A stretch of DNA of 64,000 nt from Bacteroidota bacterium. GTDB lineage: Bacteria > Bacteroidota > Bacteroidia > M30B66. Every line of letters begins with the position of its first letter. Position 1 is the first letter of the stretch. This document shows, in pieces, positions 55,033 to 63,971 of this stretch. The translations under genes were made by a program, and so were the position numbers. Where the stretch lies: NCBI GenBank assembly GCA_027483445.1, contig JAIXUS010000005.1:62001-126000 (forward strand). Direction: 5' to 3'. Below the pieces are notes generated by a model, which saw only the letters and a list, made by a program, of their open reading frames with translations, was not told the DNA's origin and ran no database searches.

Positions 55033-58000
55033 CTATTCAATTATCTGTATTTCAGGATTTTCCTTTAGATAAATCAAGAGGCCTTTTACGTGAACTGCAG
55101 TTTCTATCTCTGCAATTTTTCTTAAATACCTTTGCATTTGTTGCAGGTGCTTGGGTGATGGCAGTCCGGTTTTATAATCCAACACCCACAAAGTATCGTC
55201 GCAAAATGAAACCCGATCAGGTCGGTGCAATTCACCTTCTTCGTCCATTAACAATCGCTCGGTGTAAACCTTAGATGCATTGTAAATCGAATCCAACTCA
55301 GGCATATTGAGCACTTTATTAATTAAATGATGAATGCGTTCAGCTTCATCTAAGCGGGCATGGCCTTCTTCGATAAGCCTAGCAATAGCAGCCGGTGCGT
55401 CTTCTTTGTGATGTATCCAGCTGAGCGCGAGATGACTAAGTTTGCCAAAGGCAACGGCTTCTGATTCGCCTTGCTGATTCCATATTTTTTCTGAAGCCCT
55501 GGCAATTTGAATCTTCCCAAGCCAACCACCGCCCTTGTAAGCGCTGCCTTTTTCTTCTTTTATTCGGGTTTTCTTTTTTGCATGTTCTGAGGCTTTGAAA
55601 TCGCGGTCTCCCCAAGCGTAAACACCTTCACTTACCAAGTTTTCGCCTCCTTGACTGGCTATAAAACTGCTTAAAAAAGAAGCCCATCCGCTTGATTCAG
55701 AATCTGGTATGTATTCTTTGCTTAAGATAAACAATGCATCTTGAGGTCTTGTATTGGCGACGTACAATAAATTTATCATATCTAAATTGCGTCGATTTTC
55801 TTCCAGCTCGTATAAGTCTGAAAAATCTGTGCGCGTAAGCTGACTGCTCACCTTGAGCTTTATAGCAGGTAAATCGAACGGAATCCTTGAATCTCCAGTA
55901 ACCCAAGTATAGTCAGATTTGCGATTTTCGTTTCCGCCGCAGGGCAAAATAACTACCGGGAATTCAAGTCCTTTTGATTTATGCACAGTCATAATTTTAA
56001 CAGCATTCGCGTTTTGCGGAAGACTTATGCTTAACTTATATCCAGATTCTTCCCAATACTCGAGAAACCCAGGAATATCGGGACTTATCTGCTGTGTTGA
56101 AAACCAAACCGATTCTATAAAGAATTGCAGAAAAGGATTCAACTGAATTTCCAATTCAAAGGTTCTACAAATTTGATGACAGGTTTCGGGTAGCGCTTGG
56201 GTTCTCCACAATGAAAGTGGAATAGGATACCCGTGTTCACTGAATATAGATAAGATTTTTTCTTCACTGAATTTAATTTCTTCCAGCAAAGTTTCTAAAC
56301 TATTAAATGGGAGTTTTTGATTTTGAATTAAATAATACAGAATTTGAATAAGCTGAACATCTGTATTTTGATTGGCTAAAACCCTAAACCAAGCGAGTAG
56401 AAACTGCACTTCCTGCGAGGAACTTACCAATAAAGATTCTGTAGAAACTACGGGTATATTAGCCTTTAGTAATTCAACGGCTAATTCGTTGCCTTGTTTA
56501 TTCGATCGGGTTAGAATGGCAATATCAGAGTAGTTATATTTTTTTTCCTCTACACACTCTTTTACGATGGATAAGGCACGTTCTTCAAAACCTTGCTGTT
56601 CACCTTGGAATCTGGCGATATTGAGAAACTCAATTTGAACTAGTCCCCCTTTTTTATCTGGATGGCTCTTTTGATTAAGGTCAGAGTAAACCGCTTGATA
56701 TTCTCCGCTAAGCCATTGGGTTGATGTAAACTGAAAAAATGCATTGTTCCATTTTACGATTTCAGGAAGTGATCTGAAATTACTTTCGAGTGGCACCTTC
56801 TGCTCTGCTTGCTTGAGTAAAAGGTAACGTTCTAGCTGGAATTCGGTAAGTGCTTCAGGATAGGGGTGGGGAAGTCGAATAAATTGTTCGACATCGCCAC
56901 CTCGAAAACGATAAATGGCCTGTTTCCCGTCTCCAACAATTAAAGAGTTGGCATTGGAGGCCAAACCATTGTGAACTAAAGGCAACAAATTCTGCCATTG
57001 TAACACAGATGTGTCCTGAAACTCATCAATCAAATAGTGATGATAACGCTCGCCTAACCGCTCGAAAATGAAAGGAGCTGGCTCATGAAATACAATCTCG
57101 GCAACTCTTCTGTTGAATTCAGAAATGTGCATAACATGTTGCTCATTTCGTATTGAATCAATAATTCCCGAAATTTCATTCAGTAATGCCATGCTGTAAA
57201 TTTCATTAAGCATTATGGAATACAAACGTCCTTTAGCGGCCTCATTTTTATCAAATTCAATAATTTTCTCAATTATATTTTTTAATTCTCCACTTATATT
57301 TTCGATAGCACTAATCGTATTTTTACTTGCTCCCTTTCCTGTCCACTTGTCCATCTTCAATGCGGCCTCAGTGTAGGTGTTGCCCAAGGGTTTTGAGGCA
57401 ATAGAATAATTTGAAGCTTTTAGAAAAAGACCTGGAACTCCCCGATTTCCGTAGTAAAAATCTTCATTAACCAAGCCTTCTTTATTTATTAACTCCAAAC
57501 CTTCAATCCCAAGCTTTTGTATGGCTTGTTCGCATCGGTGTATCTCTTGAATGAGTTGTTGTCGAATTTCGAGGAAATCGGCAGGTTTCTTATTTCTTAA
57601 TAAACCAATTGCCATTGCCTTCTGGTCATCAAGTAGATCAGAGGCGGTCGAAATCATCTCAGAACGTATGTGAAAACTTTTTTCTTCCTCCGCTCTGGAT
57701 TCGGTAAATCCCTTAAGAATTTTTGTAACCTCCTCATTAAATCCAGCCTGCGCTATGAGTTGATCTACAGCCTGCTCGATTAGATTTTCTTTATTTAATT
57801 CTATCGAGAAACTTACCGGTAAATGCAAATCGAAAGCAAAGGTTCTCACCACTCGGTGCATAAAGCTATCGATTGTGCTAATCGAAAAGTCTGAGTATTG
57901 GTGGAGAATCGCCCTGAGAATTTCTCCAGACCTTTGAATGAGCTCCTCAGGTTTTCTTCCCGTTTCTTTAACCAATGTTTCAAGTAGCCTAACATAATCC

Positions 58001-58200
58001 GGATTCTCCTCAGAAATACCTTCCAAAGCCGCGATAATGCGTTCTTTCATCTCTGCAGCCGCCTTATTGGTAAAGGTGATTGCCAGTATTCTTCTAAATG
58101 ACTCTGAACCTTGATGTTCAAAGGCCATTTTTAAATATTCTTTAACCAGCGTATAGGTTTTACCCGACCCGGCCGAAGCATTGTAAATAGAAAATTTCAT
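55033..58200 (-). CDS. AddA/RecB-like UvrD helicase with C-terminal nuclease domain
   Basis: A 1055-residue SF1A helicase for double-strand-break repair. Walker A ASAGSGKT at 8-15; Walker B YLIDEFQDTSVLQWQNLLPL; motif III DGKQAIYRFRGGD; motif V IMTVHKSKGLEFPVVILP; motif VI NLLYVANTRPQDAL. The C-terminus has the PD-(D/E)xK nuclease motif: Asp995 in RPDRV and DYKTG at 1008-1012. An AddB-type partner, often encoded next to it in Bacteroidota, is not adjacent in this operon. Confidence 0.93.
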   Translation of the reverse strand: MKFSIYNASAGSGKTYTLVKEYLKMAFEHQGSESFRRILAITFTNKAAAEMKERIIAALEGISEENPDYVRLLETLVKETGRKPEELIQRSGEILRAILHQYSDFSISTIDSFMHRVVRTFAFDLHLPVSFSIELNKENLIEQAVDQLIAQAGFNEEVTKILKGFTESRAEEEKSFHIRSEMISTASDLLDDQKAMAIGLLRNKKPADFLEIRQQLIQEIHRCEQAIQKLGIEGLELINKEGLVNEDFYYGNRGVPGLFLKASNYSIASKPLGNTYTEAALKMDKWTGKGASKNTISAIENISGELKNIIEKIIEFDKNEAAKGRLYSIMLNEIYSMALLNEISGIIDSIRNEQHVMHISEFNRRVAEIVFHEPAPFIFERLGERYHHYLIDEFQDTSVLQWQNLLPLVHNGLASNANSLIVGDGKQAIYRFRGGDVEQFIRLPHPYPEALTEFQLERYLLLKQAEQKVPLESNFRSLPEIVKWNNAFFQFTSTQWLSGEYQAVYSDLNQKSHPDKKGGLVQIEFLNIARFQGEQQGFEERALSIVKECVEEKKYNYSDIAILTRSNKQGNELAVELLKANIPVVSTESLLVSSSQEVQFLLAWFRVLANQNTDVQLIQILYYLIQNQKLPFNSLETLLEEIKFSEEKILSIFSEHGYPIPLSLWRTQALPETCHQICRTFELEIQLNPFLQFFIESVWFSTQQISPDIPGFLEYWEESGYKLSISLPQNANAVKIMTVHKSKGLEFPVVILPCGGNENRKSDYTWVTGDSRIPFDLPAIKLKVSSQLTRTDFSDLYELEENRRNLDMINLLYVANTRPQDALFILSKEYIPDSESSGWASFLSSFIASQGGENLVSEGVYAWGDRDFKASEHAKKKTRIKEEKGSAYKGGGWLGKIQIARASEKIWNQQGESEAVAFGKLSHLALSWIHHKEDAPAAIARLIEEGHARLDEAERIHHLINKVLNMPELDSIYNASKVYTERLLMDEEGELHRPDRVSFCDDTLWVLDYKTGLPSPKHLQQMQRYLRKIAEIETAVHVKGLLIYLKENPEIQIIE

Positions 58201-58212
58201 GCGTATGTATGG

Positions 58213-59115
58213 CTATCTTGAAATAGCAATTAAATAAAAAATTCGATAAATATCAAACCAAAATAAGTTGGGTTCCGGTTTAAGAATTTTTCTTTTGGCC
58301 AGTTTTAGTATTGGCTTACTAAGCATTTTGAATAACCAAATGCAACGAAAACTGCGAATTCTAATCAAAGTGCTGTACAATTTACTTTTAATTGGATTTT
58401 CGATATTATCTTCTTTCGCTAGTAATTCAAGTTTTAGAAGGTTGTGCAGCGATTCTTCAATTTTTCCAATGAACTCTAGCTGTTTATCTAACCCTTCATG
58501 TACTACCGGATTGTAAACATGCTTAATCTGAAAACCTTGTTTTTGAAGCGCATAGGCAAATAGTGTGTCCTCATAACCATAGCCTTTTAATTTTTCATTA
58601 AAGGGTGAGGTCAGCAATAATTCTTTAGGTATAAAAAAATTGTTAGATAAAAAATGGTTCACCGGGTCTTTCATTCTGGTTTCTGGTTCAATAAATTCTC
58701 TGAAAGCGCCCCATTTCCAATGTAAAATATATGATTTATCGGATGGTTTCTCCCGACTATAAATTCTTCCCCCACTCACTAAGCCACTCTCTATTTTGGT
58801 TTCCCAAAATACTTGCGCTAATTGTTGGTTTTCTCCAACACCTGAATCACAGTCCAAAAACCAAAGCCACTCATATTGGGCCTCTTTTGCTAAACGATTC
58901 CTTATACTCGCTCTGCCAATGTTGTGAGGCAACTCCGAATATTTTACCGAGTTTAAATGATTTAACGTTCGATTTTCATGTCGTTCATTCTCGGGTGAAC
59001 CGTCGTCGAGCAGCCTGATTTCATAAGGAATACCCAATGTTTTTAACTGTTTATCTAAGTCGTACACCAGTCTTGTAACCGGGTATCGATAAACAGGAAT
59101 CAACACTGAAATCAT
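58213..59115 (-). CDS. Family 2 glycosyltransferase
   Basis: A 300-residue GT-A enzyme. ISVLIPVYRYPVTRLVYDLDKQL at the start, EIRLLDDGSPENE, and YEWLWFLDCDSGVGENQQ with the metal/nucleotide DCD motif are typical of GT2. The C-terminal quarter is basic with a hydrophobic stretch (NLFWFDIYRIFYLIAISR), maybe membrane-associated. Acceptor unknown. It lies 12 bp before the helicase-nuclease gene and 6 bp after ftsE. Confidence 0.87.
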   Translation of the reverse strand: MISVLIPVYRYPVTRLVYDLDKQLKTLGIPYEIRLLDDGSPENERHENRTLNHLNSVKYSELPHNIGRASIRNRLAKEAQYEWLWFLDCDSGVGENQQLAQVFWETKIESGLVSGGRIYSREKPSDKSYILHWKWGAFREFIEPETRMKDPVNHFLSNNFFIPKELLLTSPFNEKLKGYGYEDTLFAYALQKQGFQIKHVYNPVVHEGLDKQLEFIGKIEESLHNLLKLELLAKEDNIENPIKSKLYSTLIRIRSFRCIWLFKMLSKPILKLAKRKILKPEPNLFWFDIYRIFYLIAISR

Positions 59116-59121
59116 GGTCCT

Positions 59122-59802
59122 TTAAAGCAGATTTGAATCTATAACAACCCCTCCATCACATTTCAGTGTGCGGGCACGGTGCAATTCAAAAAGTGTTAAA
59201 TCATGCGTTGCCACCAATACAGCCAATCCGGCTGACGCTAAGTCCAACAACAATTGTAAAATCTCTGCCGTCGTTTCAGGATCAAGATTTCCGGAGGGTT
59301 CATCAGCAATAATTACTTCCGGATCATTGATTAAAGCTCTTGCAATACCTAATCGCTGCTGCTCGCCTCCTGATAGCTGATGAGGCATCTTGTGTGCTTT
59401 TGTGAAAAGCCCCACTTTTTTCAAAACTTCTTCAATTCTCGATTCCATTTCATGCCCCTTTTTCCACCCCGTCGATTTTAATATAAATCGAAGGTTCTCA
59501 GAAACATCACGGTCCATCAAAAGCTGAAAATCCTGAAAGATAATTCCCAACTTTCTTCTTAAAAATGGAATTTCCCGGTTTTTTAACTGATTTAGAGAAA
59601 ACCCTGCAATCTCAGCCTCTCCGGCTTTCAATGGTAAATCGGCATATAAAGTTCTCAACAAAGAGCTTTTACCACTTCCGGTTTTGCCAATCAGATAAAC
59701 AAACTCGCCTTTTTTTACCTCTATGTTTACATGCTCTAAAACCAGATTGTCATGTTGAAAGATTGAGGCATCTCGAATTGAAATCAATACTTCCGACTCC
59801 AT
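59122..59802 (-). CDS. ftsE: FtsE-like ABC ATPase
   Basis: A 226-residue ATP-binding protein. Walker A LIGKTGSGKSSLLRTLYADLP, Q loop IFQDFQLLMDRDVSENL, signature LSGGEQQRLGIARALI, Walker B EVIIADEPSGNLDPETT, and the H-loop histidine in ATHD. It closely follows FtsE, which works with FtsX to activate wall hydrolases at division. FtsX is not in the operon. LolD is the main alternative, but QDFQLLMDRDV favours FtsE. I chose the ATG at 59802 over TTG at 59811. Confidence 0.85.
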   Translation of the reverse strand: MESEVLISIRDASIFQHDNLVLEHVNIEVKKGEFVYLIGKTGSGKSSLLRTLYADLPLKAGEAEIAGFSLNQLKNREIPFLRRKLGIIFQDFQLLMDRDVSENLRFILKSTGWKKGHEMESRIEEVLKKVGLFTKAHKMPHQLSGGEQQRLGIARALINDPEVIIADEPSGNLDPETTAEILQLLLDLASAGLAVLVATHDLTLFELHRARTLKCDGGVVIDSNLL

Positions 59803-59803
59803 A

Positions 59804-60004
59804 TCAATCAATCTTAATCATTTTGCCAAACGGAATTTCCTGAATCAACTTCAAAATTTCCTCTTTTCTCCCTTCAAGGCCTATTTTTTCAAGGGTTTTT
59901 TCAGGCCTGTCAACTCGAAAATATGCCTTCAAGGTGAATTGGTCGTCGCGTATTTGAATGTAGTCAGGTATCTTGGCCTTACCTTTTATTTTTAAAATGT
60001 ACAT
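59804..60004 (-). CDS. Small protein of unknown function, upstream of ftsE
   Basis: A 66-residue soluble protein. MYILKIKGKAKIPDYIQIRDDQFTLKAYFRVDRPE and KLIQEIPFGKMIKID look like a compact alpha/beta fold. I recall no name for it. It ends 1 bp before the ftsE ATG, which suggests tight coupling. The frame extends to a TTG at 60043, but the ATG at 60004 is more plausible. Confidence 0.72.
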   Translation of the reverse strand: MYILKIKGKAKIPDYIQIRDDQFTLKAYFRVDRPEKTLEKIGLEGRKEEILKLIQEIPFGKMIKID

Positions 60005-60045
60005 GGTTGGCAAATATTGCTGCCAATATACACTTTTAATCAACC

Positions 60046-60669
60046 TTAAGATTCGATTTGAAATCCATTTTCTAACAAGAGAACCTTAACTTCCTCGTAT
60101 TGTGATAATGGAATGTTCACTTGCACTTTAAGTCCATCATTATATGGACTAACCTTGTTGTCGAGCCTCAATTTTTTAAGCATTGCATTTAAACTGCCCG
60201 AGTTTGAAAAGGAGGTTATTACATTCAGCTCTCGAGTGATTTGCCTTTCCTCAATTACCGATTCCTCAAGGGCTAATCTCGCGCTTTCTTTGTAGGCGTA
60301 TATCAAACCGGGTACACCCAATAAGGTACCTCCAAAATACCTGACTACAGCAACGATTACATTGCTTAACTCTTTTGACCGGATTTGATTCAAAATAGGT
60401 TTACCCGCTGATCCTACAGGTTCGCCATCATCGCTAGCTCGCCACTCCTCGTTTAAGGGTTTTATTCTGTAAGCATAACAAACATGCCTGGCGCTTGGGT
60501 GAAGCTTCTTGATTTTCTCTAAAAAAATCAACACATCGGTTTGGTTGGATACCGGACCAGCATAGGCAATAAACCTACTTCCTTTCTCTCTGTAGGTAGC
60601 CTCCGATTTTTCCTTTATCGTCTTATAAAATCCGGTATGCAAAACTTCAAAATGAGTCGGAAAAAGCAA
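60046..60669 (-). CDS. YigZ/IMPACT family protein
   Basis: Up to 207 residues. The N-terminal UPF0029/IMPACT domain has KSEATYREKGSRFIAYAGPV, HPSARHVCYAYRI, WRASDDGEPVGSAGKPIL and VIVAVVRYFGGTLLGVPGLIYAYKESA. The C-terminal YigZ-specific part is short. Function is unclear; it may interact with translation factors. No ATG exists in a useful place: TTG at 60669 overlaps the transporter gene, and TTG at 60642 would follow its stop by 4 bp. Confidence 0.88.
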   Translation of the reverse strand: MLFPTHFEVLHTGFYKTIKEKSEATYREKGSRFIAYAGPVSNQTDVLIFLEKIKKLHPSARHVCYAYRIKPLNEEWRASDDGEPVGSAGKPILNQIRSKELSNVIVAVVRYFGGTLLGVPGLIYAYKESARLALEESVIEERQITRELNVITSFSNSGSLNAMLKKLRLDNKVSPYNDGLKVQVNIPLSQYEEVKVLLLENGFQIES

Positions 60670-61516
60670 TCATTGCAATTGAGGCGACGCACAAAACAAT
60701 GCCTAAGATATTGATTTTACTAACCTTCTCCCCAAACAAACCAATTCCAGCTACTGCACTAGCTGCAACGATGGCCATGTTGTTCACTGGAATAACCACA
60801 GAACCTTCCATCCCTTGTGATAATGATTTGAGAAGGAAAAATACGGAGAAATAATTTGGGATGCCTAATGCAATGCCTCCCAAAATATCCTTCAATGTCA
60901 TTATTCTTCTGTGACGTAGATATTGTTGCGCAAGAAAACCAATTCCCAGAATAAATGAGGTGAGGAATATCCAACCCGTGAAGGGCTTATTACCGTTATC
61001 ACCCAATGTATACACCTGATTGTATTTGAAGAAGGCATCAATAAAACCACTTCCTGCAAATACAATTAGCGGGTAAAAGGCAAATCGTGCATCAACATCA
61101 GTTCTTTCGGCCTGAATAGAAGTGAAAACAACAGCTACAAGAGCCAAACCTATTCCTGTAAATTTAATCCAATTGGCCGATTCTCCCAGGTAAAATACTG
61201 AAAAGAGAACAGGGATGATGAGCGACATTTTATTAGCTACCGTGGTAACAGATACTCCAATCTTTTGAGCACTTAATCCAATTATATTAAATAGGGTAAT
61301 AAATAAGACTCCCATGAGAATTGCATTCAAAAACCATGGTTGGTTTGGAGCCTCTTGGAAAGTAATACCGCTATCATCAAACAAAAAACTCAGCGAAGCG
61401 GCAACAAAATAGTTAACCACAATGGCTTGCGCAGTATTGATTTTAAATCGGTCATACAGCTTGAAAACAATCATGATTGCGGTAGAACCCAAAATACTGA
61501 GAAGGAGGTATAGCAT
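60647..61516 (-). CDS. EamA/DMT-family transporter
   Basis: A 289-residue inner-membrane protein with about ten hydrophobic segments in two EamA repeats. VATVANKMSLIIPVLFSVFYLGESANWIKFTGIGLALVAVVF resembles the end of repeat 1 (given here as TTVANKMSLIIPVLFSVF and NWIKFTGIGLALVAV). VVIPVNNMAIVAASAVAGIGLFGEKVSKINILGIVLC ends repeat 2. Substrate unknown. Confidence 0.85.
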   Translation of the reverse strand: MLYLLLSILGSTAIMIVFKLYDRFKINTAQAIVVNYFVAASLSFLFDDSGITFQEAPNQPWFLNAILMGVLFITLFNIIGLSAQKIGVSVTTVANKMSLIIPVLFSVFYLGESANWIKFTGIGLALVAVVFTSIQAERTDVDARFAFYPLIVFAGSGFIDAFFKYNQVYTLGDNGNKPFTGWIFLTSFILGIGFLAQQYLRHRRIMTLKDILGGIALGIPNYFSVFFLLKSLSQGMEGSVVIPVNNMAIVAASAVAGIGLFGEKVSKINILGIVLCVASIAMIAFSDSF

Positions 61517-61522
61517 TGAAAG

Positions 61523-61738
61523 TCACTGATTAATCCAGCGGAAAATCCGATAGATAAGATTCGCAATAATACTTAAAATTATCATGGTTGTTATAGGAAA
61601 ATAAAAACGAAAATTCTCGCGTTCAATTCGAATGTCTCCGGGTAATCTTCCCAAATATTTCGTCCAATCAAAACCAAGCCAAATCAAAATACCCAATAAA
61701 ATGAGTAGTAACCCAGCAATGATGAGTAATTTATGCAT
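61523..61738 (-). CDS. DUF2905 membrane protein
   Basis: A 71-residue protein with two membrane segments (4-22 and 46-66) around the conserved loop LGRLPGDIRIERENFRFYFPI, the mark of DUF2905. Function unknown. Overlaps the upstream gene by 8 bp. Confidence 0.88.
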   Translation of the reverse strand: MHKLLIIAGLLLILLGILIWLGFDWTKYLGRLPGDIRIERENFRFYFPITTMIILSIIANLIYRIFRWINQ

Positions 61739-62111
61739 TGTACTTTTCGATTTTTAGATTCACTGCAAACAAACACAGCGCACCGGCGAAGTAGGCTAAA
61801 ATATCGTATAAATCTCTTGTATATCGGCTCGAATACTTGGGTAAAACAAATTCAAATACTACACTTAAATAAATTGAAATAAATAACAGATGCTTCCAGT
61901 TTAATCTAAATTTGAGGCCAAGCAATGGTTGCATAATTATTTCTGTTAATCCGCCAATTACAGGTACACTTAAAAAATCACCAAGGTAAGAGTCTATCCA
62001 AACCCATTGTGTCGGTCTAAGTATGTACCTGTGGATAAGATAAATAGATAGCATACCGGCCAAAATGCTTAGTTTATAAATGTTTAACCCGGACCTGCCG
62101 CCACGAACCAT
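61731..62111 (-). CDS. VanZ-like small membrane protein
   Basis: A 126-residue protein with four likely membrane segments. The order SDYIGDFLSVPVIGGL-like loop, FVLPKYSSRYTRDLYDILAYFAGALC, with an acidic/aromatic SRYTRD-x-x-D motif, resembles VanZ-type proteins. Function unknown. Its 5' end overlaps the zinc-ribbon gene by 28 bp, so a later start is possible. Confidence 0.7.
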   Translation of the reverse strand: MVRGGRSGLNIYKLSILAGMLSIYLIHRYILRPTQWVWIDSYLGDFLSVPVIGGLTEIIMQPLLGLKFRLNWKHLLFISIYLSVVFEFVLPKYSSRYTRDLYDILAYFAGALCLFAVNLKIEKYNA

Positions 62112-62362
62112 ACAATAAAACTTACAATGGCTAAAAAAACCATTTGCACAAAATTAAAGGTCTGTTTAAAGAAAACTACAATCGCATTATCTGATTCATT
62201 TATTTTAATTTTAATGTCTCCTGCTGTTTCTCTTCGTGCCAAGCTCTGTTCCTCGGCTGCACTTATCGAAAAGAATTCATTGCCGCAATAACTACAATGA
62301 CTTTGGTTTTCTGTTGTGGTGTTCCATTGGCCACAGTGCGAACATTTAAGCATTCTGCTCAT
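62084..62362 (-). CDS. Zinc-ribbon membrane protein
   Basis: A 92-residue protein. Residues 7-27 hold two CxxC pairs (CSHCGQWN and CSYCGNEF), a treble-type zinc ribbon. Residues about 70-89 form one membrane segment (FVQMVFLAIVSFIVWFVA). Function unknown. It is the first gene of the leftward operon that runs to 53718. Confidence 0.75.
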   Translation of the reverse strand: MSRMLKCSHCGQWNTTTENQSHCSYCGNEFFSISAAEEQSLARRETAGDIKIKINESDNAIVVFFKQTFNFVQMVFLAIVSFIVWFVAAGPG

Positions 62363-62412
62363 GGAACAAAGGTATTTAAAATGTTTTCATTCGAATTATT
62401 TTCCTGTAAATT

Positions 62413-63903
62413 GTGCCTGTGAAGAAATACATACTTGCCATCGACCAGGGAACTACCAGTTCAAGAGCATTTCTGTTTAATCGTAAACTCGAAGTTGTGG
62501 CAATGGCTCAACAAGAGTTCCCTCAGTATTTTCCTGAGCCCGGATTCGTCTTGCACGACCCACTGGAAATTTTCAATAGTGTGCTTCAGGTCATCCAAAC
62601 CTGTATTCAACAATCCTCTATACAAATTCAGGAAATTCAAGGAATAGGAATTACTAACCAACGAGAAACTACCGTAGTTTGGAGGCGAAATGGCAAACCG
62701 ATTTATCCTGCAATTGTATGGCAAAGCCGGCAATCTGCTGAAATCATTGAGCGTTGGAAAAGAGATAAAGGTCAGGAGTATTTTCTTGAAAAGACCGGAT
62801 TAGTTCCGGATGCCTATTTTTCATCTGGCAAATTAAAGTGGATTTTTGAAAATGTGCCTGAAGCTTCAACGCTTGCTGAACAAGGCGAACTCCTTTTCGG
62901 AACTATAGATACCTGGCTGATTTGGAAATTGAGCGGTGGTAAGTCGCATATTACCGACCACGGTAATGCTTCACGAACCATGCTCTTTGATATTCATCAG
63001 ATGAAGTGGGACGAATCCTTGTGCAATTTGGCAGGAGCCCTTCCCGAAATGCTTCCCAACCTGGTTGAAAGCATAGGTGAGTTGGCTCTAACAGATGCTG
63101 ATGTCTGTGGCTTTTCTCTGCCCATACTTGCGGTTGCCGGAGATCAGCAAGCTGCTTTATTTGGGCAAACCTGCTTCAACCCGGGCGAGGCTAAAGTAAC
63201 CTATGGCACCGGTTGCTTTCTTCTTGCCAACACCGGCACTCAAGCCTTACTACCTGAAAATGGCCTGTTATCAACGGTGGCTTGGACTATCAGCGGGAGA
63301 ACGCATTATGCACTTGAGGGAAGCGTTTTTGTTTCCGGCTCACTTATTCAGTGGTTTCGCGACGCGCTTAATTTTATTGATCATTCTTCCGATTCCGAAG
63401 TTTTGGCTGCGGGGTGTGATGACAATGGTGGTGTTGTTATCGTTCCGGCATTTACAGGGCTCGGAGCACCATATTGGGATTCGGAAGCGCGAGGATCGAT
63501 TTTTGGTCTCACCAGAGGAACCTCCAAAGCGCATATTATGCGTGCTGCCCTAGAGTCGATGGCCTTACAAACTGCAGATATACTTCAGTTAATGGAGCAA
63601 CAAATTGGGCACCTCAGTGGAACATTAAAGGTGGATGGCGGCGCTACTCATAACGAAGTTTTAATGCAGTTTCAGGCCGATATTCTGCAGCGAAAAATTG
63701 ACCGCCCTGCTCAAAAAGAATCAACAGTTGCAGGAGTCGCTTCGATGGCGGCATTTGCTGCAAATTGGTTTAAAAGCCTCGAGGATTTGAGCGAATTGTA
63801 TGTGGTCGAAAAAACGTTTTCCACGCTCAAATCTGCCGATTGGGCTGTAGATGCATACCAAAGATGGCAGAAAGCCGTTGTTGCTTGCAGAATGTTCCGT
63901 TGA
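62413..63903 (+). CDS. glpK: Glycerol kinase
   Basis: A 496-residue FGGY kinase making glycerol 3-phosphate. KYILAIDQGTTSSRAFLFN is the phosphate 1 motif; GIGITNQRETTVVWRRNGKPIYPAIVWQ, DTWLIWKLSGG, VAGDQQAALFGQTCFNPGEAKVTYGTG and PAFTGLGAPYWDSEARG follow. KVDGGATHNEVLMQFQADIL is the adenosine motif. The start is GTG (62413 or 62419); no ATG is available. The gene is divergent from the long operon, and no glpF/glpD is adjacent. Confidence 0.96.
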   Translation: MPVKKYILAIDQGTTSSRAFLFNRKLEVVAMAQQEFPQYFPEPGFVLHDPLEIFNSVLQVIQTCIQQSSIQIQEIQGIGITNQRETTVVWRRNGKPIYPAIVWQSRQSAEIIERWKRDKGQEYFLEKTGLVPDAYFSSGKLKWIFENVPEASTLAEQGELLFGTIDTWLIWKLSGGKSHITDHGNASRTMLFDIHQMKWDESLCNLAGALPEMLPNLVESIGELALTDADVCGFSLPILAVAGDQQAALFGQTCFNPGEAKVTYGTGCFLLANTGTQALLPENGLLSTVAWTISGRTHYALEGSVFVSGSLIQWFRDALNFIDHSSDSEVLAAGCDDNGGVVIVPAFTGLGAPYWDSEARGSIFGLTRGTSKAHIMRAALESMALQTADILQLMEQQIGHLSGTLKVDGGATHNEVLMQFQADILQRKIDRPAQKESTVAGVASMAAFAANWFKSLEDLSELYVVEKTFSTLKSADWAVDAYQRWQKAVVACRMFR

Positions 63904-63971
63904 TTTGGGAATAATTGTTGCAAGGCTTCGGACATCTCAATAATTGTTTAATTTTGAATCAAATACTGCGT

